Source of the DNA: Planktomarina sp.
GTDB taxonomy: Bacteria; Pseudomonadota; Alphaproteobacteria; Rhodobacterales; Rhodobacteraceae
Direction: 5' to 3'
NCBI GenBank assembly: GCA_022425445.1
Contig: JAKMFM010000093.1
Span: forward strand, 1 to 5,785
DNA length: 5,785 bases
Every line of letters begins with the position of its first letter. Positions within the stretch are counted from its first letter, which is position 1. The position numbers and the translations under genes are program-made. The notes below the pieces were generated by a model that was given only the letters and a program-made list of their open reading frames with translations, did not search any database and was not told the origin of the DNA. Shown here one piece after another: positions 1 to 5,552 of this stretch.

Positions 1-2739
1 CAAACGATTTGGGACGTCACCAAAGGCCAGGGCTTTATAATTCCCCATCTATGTCACCGCGACGAGCCAGGATACCGATCCGACGGCAATTGCCGCGCCT
101 GTATGGTCGAGGTCGAAGGGGAACGGACGCTGGTGGCCTCCTGCATCCGTCCCGTAGCTGAAGGCATGGTCGTTCATACCCGTTCGGACCGCGCCAAGCA
201 GGCGCGCCGGATGGTTATGGAAATGCTGGTGGCAGATCAACCACAGCAGGAGGTGGCACATGACAAATCCAGTCACCTTTGGGAGATGGCAGCGGGTCAA
301 GGCGTTGTGGAAAGCCGCTTTCCAAAACTCGAAGAAGGGCGCATCCCTCTGCTGGACGACAGCCATGTCGCAATGTCTGTCAATCTCGATGCCTGTATTC
401 AATGCGGCCTGTGCGTGCGCGCCTGCCGCGAGGTTCAGGTCAATGACGTCATTGGCATGTCGGGGCGGGGGCATGATGCCTATCCAACCTTTGATATGGC
501 GGACCCAATGGGTGAAAGCAGTTGCGTCGCTTGCGGTGAATGTGTGCAGGCCTGCCCCACTGGCGCATTGTTGCCAGCAACAGTCACCGATGAAAACCAA
601 ATCGGAGACAGCAAAGATTTTGATCATGAGATCGAAAGCATCTGCCCTTTCTGCGGTGTGGGCTGTCAGGTCAGCCTTAAGGTCAAAGGAGATCGCGTTA
701 AATATGTCGAAGGGATCAACGGGCCCGCGAATGAAGGTCGCCTCTGCGTCAAAGGCCGCTTTGGATTTGACTATATTCACCACGATCATCGCCTGACCAA
801 GCCGCTCATCCGCAAAGAAGATGCGCCGGCCAAGGGGCTCAACGTTGATCCGGGAAATTGGGGCGATGTCTTCCGCGAAGCCAGCTGGGAAGAGGCATTG
901 GATGTCGCCGCGGGCGGTTTGGCCAAACTCAAACAAGCCCACGGCGGCGCCTCCGTTGCGGGCTTTGGTTCGGCGAAATGTACCAATGAAGAAGCCTATC
1001 TGTTCCAAAAATTCATTCGCCAGGGCTTCGGACACAACAACCTGGATCATTGCACCCGCCTCTGCCACGCCTCCAGCGTCGCAGCTTTGATGGAGAACGT
1101 CGGCTCTGGCGCGGTAACTGCGACCTTTAACGAGATTGAAAACGCCGATGTTGCGATTGTCATTGGCGCCAATCCAATCGAAAATCATCCCGTTGCAGCG
1201 ACCTATTTTAAGCAATTCACCAAACGCGGCGGAAAGCTGATTGTCATGGATCCGCGCGGACAGGCCCTCAAACGCTTTGCCAGCCATATGCTGCAATTCC
1301 GGCCCGGGGCGGATGTGAGCATGCTTAACGCCATCATGCATGTGATCGTGGAGGAAGGCCTCTATGATCAAAAATACATCGACAGCTACACAGAAAATTG
1401 GGACGCAGAGCGTGCGCATCTGAAAGGCTTCAGCCCTGAGAAAATGGCCGATATCTGCGGCATTGACGCGGAAACCCTGCGCGATGTGGCGCGGGTATTT
1501 GCCGGCGGTAAGGCGGGCATGATCTTCTGGGGCATGGGGGTGTCGCAGCATATCCACGGCACTGACAATTCACGCTGTCTGATTAGCCTGGCGCTCATGA
1601 CCGGTCATGTGGGCCGGCCGGGTACGGGTCTGCATCCGTTGCGCGGGCAAAACAATGTGCAGGGCGCCTCTGACGCCGGGCTTATCCCGATGTTCCTGCC
1701 CGATATGCAAACTGTGGTCAGCGATGACGTCCGCGCCAAATTTGCAGATGTCTGGGGTCGAGATGGCGGTGTGAATGAGCCGCTGGATCCCAACAAAGGT
1801 CTGACCGTCACAGAAATCATGGATGCCGTGCACACGGGCGCTATTCGCGGCATGTATGTGCTAGGTGAAAATCCAGCCATGTCCGATCCTGATGTGGCCC
1901 ATGCGCGGGATGCTCTGGCCAAGCTCGAACATCTGGTGGTGCAGGATATTTTCATCACCGAAACCGCCAATTATGCCGATGTCATCCTACCGGCCGCTGC
2001 CTTTGCAGAGAAGAGTGGCACAGTCACCAATACAAACCGGCAGGTGCAATTGGGCCGGCCCGCGGTCCCCCCACCCGGTGAGGCGCGCGCGGATTGGTGG
2101 ATCGAAGTGGAGTTAGCCAAACGGCTCGGTCTCGGCTGGAGCTATACCCACCCCAGTGAGGTTTTCGCTGAGATGAAACTCACTATGAAATCTTTTGACA
2201 ATATCAGCTGGGAGCGTCTGGAACGTGAGAATGCGGTGACCTACCCATCGCTCTCCCCGACAGACCCCGGCCAGCCGATCGTCTTTGGCGATGGCTTCCC
2301 GCGGTTGGATGGGCGTGCGCGCTTCACTCCAGCAGATTTGATAGCCCCCGATGATGTGCCAGATGCGCAATATCCGATGATCCTGACCACGGGCCGGCAG
2401 CTCGAGCATTGGCATACGGGCTCCATGACCCGCCGCTCAAAGGTGCTGGATACTGTGGAGCCAGAGGCCAATTGCTCACTACATCCCTCCACTCTGCGAA
2501 AGCTGGGCGTGGCGCCGGGCGGCTTGGTCCGCTTGACCACCAAACGCGGCAGTATCGAGATCATGGCCCGCGAGGACCGCGCCGTGGCGCCCGATATGGT
2601 GTTTTTGCCCTTCGCCTTTGTGGAGGCAGCAGCCAATTTGCTGACAAATTCCGCAGTGGATCCCTTTGGGAAAATCCCAGAGTTCAAATTCTCCGCGGTG
2701 AAGGTGGAAAATCCCAAGGATCAAATCGCCGCTGAATAA
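1..2739 (+). CDS. fdhF: Formate dehydrogenase alpha (catalytic) subunit, 5'-partial
   Basis: Catalytic subunit of a cytoplasmic-type formate dehydrogenase, oxidising formate to CO2 at a bis-pterin Mo/W centre. The frame is open from base 1, so the start lies outside; 912 residues are visible (numbered from base 1). A NuoG-like [2Fe-2S] domain uses C18, C31, C34 and C48. Two [4Fe-4S] motifs follow: C132/C135/C138/C142 and C175/C178/C181/C185. The molybdopterin domain opens with a further cluster motif, C215/C218/C222/C249, and K251 follows. The active-site motif HCTRLCHASSV puts C355 where selenoenzymes have Sec, followed by H356. R548 in LRGQNNVQGA matches the E. coli FdhF catalytic Arg. The C-terminus (about 780-905) is the pterin dinucleotide-binding domain. 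No Cys lies between 48 and 132, so the His/Cys-ligated cluster of NuoG and classical FdsA is absent. Also called fdhA/fdsA; the diaphorase-type partner subunits would be expected upstream, which is inference. Confidence 0.96.
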   Translation, partial: QTIWDVTKGQGFIIPHLCHRDEPGYRSDGNCRACMVEVEGERTLVASCIRPVAEGMVVHTRSDRAKQARRMVMEMLVADQPQQEVAHDKSSHLWEMAAGQGVVESRFPKLEEGRIPLLDDSHVAMSVNLDACIQCGLCVRACREVQVNDVIGMSGRGHDAYPTFDMADPMGESSCVACGECVQACPTGALLPATVTDENQIGDSKDFDHEIESICPFCGVGCQVSLKVKGDRVKYVEGINGPANEGRLCVKGRFGFDYIHHDHRLTKPLIRKEDAPAKGLNVDPGNWGDVFREASWEEALDVAAGGLAKLKQAHGGASVAGFGSAKCTNEEAYLFQKFIRQGFGHNNLDHCTRLCHASSVAALMENVGSGAVTATFNEIENADVAIVIGANPIENHPVAATYFKQFTKRGGKLIVMDPRGQALKRFASHMLQFRPGADVSMLNAIMHVIVEEGLYDQKYIDSYTENWDAERAHLKGFSPEKMADICGIDAETLRDVARVFAGGKAGMIFWGMGVSQHIHGTDNSRCLISLALMTGHVGRPGTGLHPLRGQNNVQGASDAGLIPMFLPDMQTVVSDDVRAKFADVWGRDGGVNEPLDPNKGLTVTEIMDAVHTGAIRGMYVLGENPAMSDPDVAHARDALAKLEHLVVQDIFITETANYADVILPAAAFAEKSGTVTNTNRQVQLGRPAVPPPGEARADWWIEVELAKRLGLGWSYTHPSEVFAEMKLTMKSFDNISWERLERENAVTYPSLSPTDPGQPIVFGDGFPRLDGRARFTPADLIAPDDVPDAQYPMILTTGRQLEHWHTGSMTRRSKVLDTVEPEANCSLHPSTLRKLGVAPGGLVRLTTKRGSIEIMAREDRAVAPDMVFLPFAFVEAAANLLTNSAVDPFGKIPEFKFSAVKVENPKDQIAAE

Positions 2740-2741
2740 CG

Positions 2742-3056
2742 TCAAATAGACATGCGGAATTTGAGCCTGAGCGCCAAGGCCATGAGAAACAAAAAGAATG
2801 GGCTGAGGACCGCGGCGATGGTGCTGAGAAAATGCAACGCCGGAGGTGCGGCGCATATGGCGTTAAGGGTTTGCTCTTCGACATAGGCATGCCCGCTGAC
2901 AAGCGGCAGCATGCGCCCGCCCGTGTGGTAAAGAACATCCCAGGTCGTGATCGCCGCCTCATGTGCGGCCCATCCGCACCAAGCGAAAAAGGTGACAAAC
3001 CAAAGCCCCAGCAGCGCCAGCCCCAGCCGGCCAAAGGAGGAGCCATGATCACAAAT
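2742..3056 (-). pseudogene. C-terminal two-helix membrane domain of the decayed gene
   Basis: In the same frame as the preceding fragment, 104 sense codons run from the TAG at 3059-3057 to TGA 2744-2742. The first segment, RLGLALLGLWFVTFFAWCGW, is a clear transmembrane helix. A roughly 45-residue polar loop (ITTWDVLYHTGGRMLPLVSG and onward) follows, then a second helix (LHFLSTIAAVLSPFFLFLMA) and a basic end (LRLKFRMSI). No ATG, GTG or TTG precedes the first helix after the TAG, so the domain cannot be an independent gene with a normal start. This supports reading through the TAG, probably a former Trp in AYG-W-ICDHG. The stop lies 2 bp from the stop of the convergent formate dehydrogenase gene. 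Confidence 0.65.
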
Positions 3057-3380
3057 CTACCCATAGGCTTTGCGCAGGAGCCGTTCAAATGATGGCTTTG
3101 CCACCTCGGCCCAACAGGCCAGCTTCTGCCGGATCATCTCTTTGCGCAGCTCAAGCTGCCCTATATGTTCCGCTTGGGTGCGGATATATTCATAGCAGGT
3201 AATTTGGAAAAGCAACACGCCGTCGGAGTTTATATCAATGTTGTTTGAGCTGTCTCTTTTGGGAATTTTTGGCCAGCCGACGTCAGGAAAAGAGTACAAA
3301 GGATGAAACTTTCGACCATAGAAACTAGGGGGCATTTTTTTAAATTTTGCATTTTCAAAACCCACCGAAAAAATTATCAT
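3057..3380 (-). pseudogene. Post-frameshift fragment: last pentapeptide repeats and linker
   Basis: This 107-codon open stretch can look like a gene of its own, but its first residues (FSVGFENAKFKK) continue the pentapeptide pattern of the preceding frame. They are followed by PPSFYGRKFHPLYSF and GWP, a conserved-looking tail seen after pentapeptide repeats in related proteins (recalled, not searched). Next comes a charged, probably helical region (QLELRKEMIRQKLACWAEV) and LLRKAYG, ending at TAG 3059-3057. No ribosome binding site precedes the ATG at 3380. The downstream frame stays open for another 104 codons after the TAG, so this end also looks like a nonsense mutation. Confidence 0.6.
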
Positions 3381-3600
3381 TGTCTATATAATTAAAATTA
3401 AACCTTTTATCAAAAGTGACCCTCCGAAATATAACATGGCTACGGAACTGAGCACGCGCAAAATTGACATTGTCCAAAAATTTAGAATCCGTGCATTCGG
3501 TCCAATTTTCAAAATTTGCAAACCCAAAATCAATGCTGCTCTTAATAATACAATTATTAAAACTGATCGATATCGCACAAATTGCGCACGAAAAATTTAA
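3355..3600 (-). pseudogene. Pentapeptide-repeat segment of the decayed gene
   Basis: The 81 codons between the second TAG (3603-3601) and a TGA at 3357-3355 contain Phe at spacings of about five, in segments such as DFGFANFENW, KFLDNVNFARAQF and VIFRRVTFD. This is the signature of pentapeptide repeats, which fold as a right-handed quadrilateral beta-helix. There is no start codon linked to a ribosome binding site, so the segment is not an independent gene. The TGA lies just past the frameshift point and would be skipped once the frame is restored. AT content is strikingly high: only about a quarter of bases 3361-3420 are G or C. Confidence 0.6.
3368..3373 (-). other. Probable frameshift site in a homopolymer run (A6 on plus, T6 in the coding sense)
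   Basis: Upstream of this run (coding sense) the pentapeptide frame is open; downstream it closes at TGA 3357-3355, while the +1 frame continues sensibly. Removing one T changes DNDNFFGGF-stop into DNDNFSVGFENAKFKK, which keeps the repeat spacing. The exact site could lie anywhere between about 3358 and 3380. A sequencing or assembly indel cannot be excluded. Confidence 0.5.
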
Positions 3601-3765
3601 CTACTTACAGAAAATATGGCTGGCGATTTTTGCATCCAGCTCAATGTTCTCTAACTTAGTATCATCCGGGAAAAACTGTTTGACTTCATTGAGGTCATCC
3701 TTACGCAATGGCACCACTCGCTTAAATTCCGTACGATCAATACCCCAATCTTCCATGAATGCTCG

Positions 3766-3948
3766 CTACTGTTCGTCTGTTAGACCCGAGTGTTTCAAGA
3801 ATGCAAATTTTAATTCAACAAAATGCCTCATAAACCCATTCCAGCGGCGGGTTGGGAGCACTTTATTCTCATTCGACCACAGGATCAGCTTCATCCAAGG
3901 GTTTTCGCTCTCCTCTGCCAAAATACGGCCCGGTTTGGTATCGCTCAT
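3766..3948 (-). pseudogene. N-terminal fragment (60 codons) of the decayed pentapeptide-repeat gene
   Basis: ATG at 3948 begins MSDTKPGRILAEESENPWMK and runs to the TAG at 3768-3766. An in-frame TGA at 3960-3958 sets the upstream limit, and no convincing Shine-Dalgarno precedes the ATG. The next 54 codons in the same frame still read like protein (RAFMEDWGIDRTEFKRVVPL, then a charged stretch), so the TAG looks like a nonsense mutation and not a natural end. The local context TDEQ-stop-RAFMEDW suggests a lost Trp or Gln codon. The domain is not recognised. If translated today, only a 60-residue peptide would be made. Confidence 0.55.
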
Positions 3949-3976
3949 CGGTTCAAATCACTTTGCATCAAATAAC

Positions 3977-3995
3977 GCCAGCGAAGTGCGCTGGC
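3977..3995. repeat. Perfect 7-bp inverted repeat (hairpin)
   Basis: GCCAGCG, five bases, then CGCTGGC. It lies about 28 bp upstream of the pseudogene ATG and about 110 bp upstream of the DUF1643 start. In the minus direction it is followed by GTTATTT, not a clean U-tract, so it is only a poor terminator candidate. It may be a leader hairpin of the decayed gene or an operator. Confidence 0.4.
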
Positions 3996-4017
3996 CGGGG
4001 AGAGCCTGCAAAATAAT

Positions 4018-4031
4018 TTGACAAATATCAA
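4018..4031 (+). promoter_or_regulatory. FNR/FnrL-type palindrome
   Basis: TTGAC-AAAT-ATCAA fits the TTGAY-N4-RTCAA consensus of FNR/FnrL/Dnr-family regulators in alphaproteobacteria and is one base from the E. coli FNR consensus. It lies between the divergent pseudogene and the DUF1643/dehalogenase operon, centred about 82 bp before the DUF1643 ATG. It also contains TTGACA (4018-4023), a perfect -35 hexamer, but I see no good -10 at 16-18 bp. Regulation by oxygen or nitric oxide is inference; an AT-rich chance match is possible. Confidence 0.4.
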
Positions 4032-4106
4032 TATATCAGAGGCTTGGCATCGCGCCCTTGGGATAACCCCTCTTGATCTCCTGCCCACAATCGCCCAGCA
4101 TGGGCT

Positions 4107-4613
4107 ATGATTACCCGCTCTCACATAAAGGATGATGCGCCCAGCGTCGCGGTTTATTCCGACTGCGAGCGGTATCGCTATGCCTTGACCCGCGCTTGGG
4201 ATCCGCTTGGGCCGCGGTTGAGCTTTGTTATGCTCAACCCTTCCACCGCCACCGAGGTGCAAAACGACCCCACGGTTGAGCGCTGCGAACGCCGGACGCG
4301 CGCTTTGGGGTTTGGCGGGTTTCGGGTGACCAATATCTTTGCCTGGCGCGACACAGACCCGCGCAAAATGCGCGCCGCCGCCGATCCCATCGGCCCGGAC
4401 AATGACGCCGCCATACTTGAGGCTTGTGATTGGGGCGATCAGGTGATTGCCGCCTGGGGCACCCATGGGGCGCATTTGAACCGCGGGCCGCAGGTCGAAG
4501 CGCTCTTGCGCGCGTCAGGCCGAATGATGCTGCATTTGGGCCTGTCAAAGGCTGGGCATCCCAAACATCCGCTCTATATCGCCTATACCAAACAGCCCGA
4601 GGTTTGGACATGA
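4107..4613 (+). CDS. DUF1643 domain-containing protein
   Basis: A 168-residue protein with the hallmarks of the DUF1643 family (uncharacterised, probably cytoplasmic). An opening RYRYALTRAW is followed by the signature FVMLNPSTATEVQNDPTVER with a nearby C-E-R, then TNIFAWRDTDP and DPIGPDNDAAI. The mid-region VIAAWGTHG and the closing LGLSKAGHPKHPLYI are also typical. Length matches the family. The ATG at 4107 is chosen because it leaves a short lead before the conserved domain; the ribosome binding site is weak. No biochemical role is established for the family that I can state, and no catalytic residues can be assigned from sequence. Its stop overlaps the start of the dehalogenase-like gene in an ATGA, indicating translational coupling and a shared transcript. 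No signal peptide or membrane segment is visible. Confidence 0.94.
   Translation: MITRSHIKDDAPSVAVYSDCERYRYALTRAWDPLGPRLSFVMLNPSTATEVQNDPTVERCERRTRALGFGGFRVTNIFAWRDTDPRKMRAAADPIGPDNDAAILEACDWGDQVIAAWGTHGAHLNRGPQVEALLRASGRMMLHLGLSKAGHPKHPLYIAYTKQPEVWT
4599..4613 (+). promoter_or_regulatory. Ribosome binding site and ATGA start/stop overlap
   Basis: GAGG at 4599-4602, seven bases, then ATG at 4610-4612, whose TG is shared with the TGA (4611-4613) ending the DUF1643 gene. This decides the dehalogenase start and suggests coupled translation. Confidence 0.75.
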
Positions 4614-5494
4614 TTGAAGGTTTCACAAAAACGGTCATCCACTGCAACGGCGTGGATCTAGCCGTGCATCGCGCGGGTCACGGTAGCCCCCTTCTGTTGA
4701 TCCACGGGTTTCCGCAAAATCATATGTGTTGGGAAACTGTGGCGCCACAATTGGCGCGGCAACATGATGTGATTATTCCCGATTTGCGCGGTTATGGCGA
4801 AAGCGAAGCACCTGCGAGTGATCCAGGCAATACCACCTATTCCAAACGCACAATGGCGCAGGATATGGTCGATCTTCTAACCGCGCTGGGCATTTCTCGC
4901 GCTGATGTCTTGGGCCATGACCGCGGCGCGCGGGTCGCCTATCGTTTTGCACTAGATCACCCAGAGCGGCTGGGCAAACTGGGCATCATCGAAATTGTGC
5001 CAACCGCCGATTTTTGGGCCAGCTGGACCGCCGATCTTGCGATGGCCGCCTATCATTGGACATTTCTGGCCCAGCCCGCCCCCCTTCCAGAGCGCATGAT
5101 CGGGGCAGATCCCGCGGGGTATGTGGATTGGACCTTGGCGCAATGGACGCTGAGCAAAAGCCTTGATGCCTTTTCAACTGCAGCGTTGAACAGTTACCGC
5201 GCGCAGGCGCTTGATCCCGCGCGGGTTCATGCCATGTGCGCAGATTATCGCGCCGGCGCCAGCTTCGACCGCGCATTGGATGAGGCCGATAAAGACGCCA
5301 AAAAGCAGATCACCGCACCGCTGCGTTTGCTCTATGGCGCTGATGGCTTTCCTGCAAAAAGTGGCAATGCGGCGGATATTTGGCGCGGCTGGGCGCCTGC
5401 GGTGGAGGCCAGCGTCTGTGAGGCCGGGCATTTTGTGATGGAGGAAAATCCACAGGCGGTTCTTGCGGCTTTTGAGCCCTTCTTTGCGCCCTAG
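4610..5494 (+). CDS. Alpha/beta-hydrolase, fluoroacetate/haloacetate dehalogenase family
   Basis: A 294-residue alpha/beta-hydrolase fold protein, probably cytoplasmic. The oxyanion region is HGFPQ (32-36). The nucleophile motif GHDRGAR gives D104 with R105 and R108, which bind the carboxylate of haloacetates in characterised fluoroacetate dehalogenases. AYHWTFLAQPAPLPE in the cap gives H149 and W150, and DYRAGA gives Y213, together matching the halide-binding His/Trp/Tyr set. The catalytic His is H274 in EAGHF. The third triad position carries E128 (GIIEIVPT), where known fluoroacetate dehalogenases have Asp (recalled); haloalkane dehalogenases of the DhaA/LinB type use Glu at that site. A hydrolytic dehalogenase acting on a short haloacid is the best guess; the true substrate is unknown. 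The start at 4610 is chosen over an in-frame ATG at 4430 because it fits family length, overlaps the DUF1643 stop (ATGA) and has GAGG at 4599-4602, seven bases upstream. Confidence 0.93.
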   Translation: MIEGFTKTVIHCNGVDLAVHRAGHGSPLLLIHGFPQNHMCWETVAPQLARQHDVIIPDLRGYGESEAPASDPGNTTYSKRTMAQDMVDLLTALGISRADVLGHDRGARVAYRFALDHPERLGKLGIIEIVPTADFWASWTADLAMAAYHWTFLAQPAPLPERMIGADPAGYVDWTLAQWTLSKSLDAFSTAALNSYRAQALDPARVHAMCADYRAGASFDRALDEADKDAKKQITAPLRLLYGADGFPAKSGNAADIWRGWAPAVEASVCEAGHFVMEENPQAVLAAFEPFFAP

Positions 5495-5503
5495 AGAATC
5501 CCC

Positions 5504-5532
5504 TTCCCTTTCGCAAAAAAATTCCCTATACG
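5504..5532 (+). promoter_or_regulatory. Weak sigma70-type promoter candidate for rpsO
   Basis: TTCCCT (5504-5509, 3 of 6 matches to TTGACA), a 17-bp spacer, and TATACG (5527-5532, 4 of 6 matches to TATAAT). It would start transcription near 5539, upstream of the folded leader, which is what an autoregulated leader needs. The match is poor and other starts are possible. Confidence 0.25.
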
Positions 5533-5552
5533 CAGTCATCGCTCAGATTTTT

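Larger units (their letters stand above)
2742..3948 (-). pseudogene. Decayed pentapeptide-repeat membrane protein gene (three amber stops plus a frameshift)
   Basis: One reading frame can be rebuilt across this 1207-bp stretch, which is 3n+1 bases. It starts at the ATG at 3948, is interrupted by TAG at 3768-3766 and 3603-3601, shifts frame near an A6 run (T6 in the coding sense) at 3368-3373, is interrupted by TAG at 3059-3057, and ends at TGA 2744-2742. Dropping one base of the A6 run gives about 401 codons. In order the product has an N-terminal domain I do not recognise (about 1-115), a Phe/Asn-rich pentapeptide-repeat segment (about 117-200), a motif resembling PPxFxGxxxHxxxxF...WP (PPSFYGRKFHPLYSF, then GWP), a charged helix, and a C-terminal domain with two hydrophobic helices. 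Pentapeptide repeats fused to a small C-terminal membrane domain occur in alphaproteobacteria. The single-gene reading is inferred from frame continuity and domain order. Function is unknown and probably lost. The alternative is several unrelated short genes, which I think less likely. Confidence 0.72.
3949..4106. other. Divergent intergenic region
   Basis: These 158 bp separate the start of the minus-strand pseudogene from the plus-strand DUF1643 gene. They hold the 7-bp hairpin and the FNR-like palindrome. A weak -10-like GATAAC at 4062-4067 is the best plus-strand candidate I see. No convincing Shine-Dalgarno precedes the DUF1643 ATG. No RNA gene is apparent. Confidence 0.5.

Noticed and set aside
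49..1557. Long minus-strand open frame (502 codons) antisense to the formate dehydrogenase gene
   Set aside because: It lies wholly opposite a clearly real gene with intact cofactor motifs; its translation shows no recognisable domain, and long antisense frames are common opposite GC-rich codon-biased genes.
2684..3088. Minus-strand 134-codon frame overlapping the C-terminal membrane domain and the end of the formate dehydrogenase gene
   Set aside because: It is out of frame with the membrane domain, runs into the formate dehydrogenase coding region, and is Arg/Pro/Ser-rich as shadow frames are.
3033..3092. AAAGGAGG followed four bases later by ATG and a 15-codon plus-strand ORF
   Set aside because: A strong Shine-Dalgarno match, but the peptide is very short and unremarkable, and the bases are explained as the complement of the membrane-domain coding sequence (Gly-Ser-Ser-Phe-Gly region).
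3180..3660. Possible mobile element, CRISPR array or origin in the AT-rich island
   Set aside because: No direct spaced repeats, terminal inverted repeats, transposase motifs or iterons were seen; the period-five signal is at protein level and explained by pentapeptide repeats.
3464..4021. Plus-strand open frame of 185 codons over the AT-rich region
   Set aside because: Its translation is Ser/Asn/Arg-rich without any motif, it has no ribosome binding site, and it lies antisense to the pentapeptide-repeat remnant, whose repeat pattern is the better explanation.
3945..4475. Minus-strand frame antisense to the DUF1643 gene
   Set aside because: A shadow of a well-recognised plus-strand gene; its translation has no family features.
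4430..4609. N-terminal extension of the hydrolase to 354 residues
   Set aside because: The extra 60 residues overlap the DUF1643 gene in another frame, do not resemble the family, and the ATG at 4610 with GAGG and an ATGA overlap is a better start.
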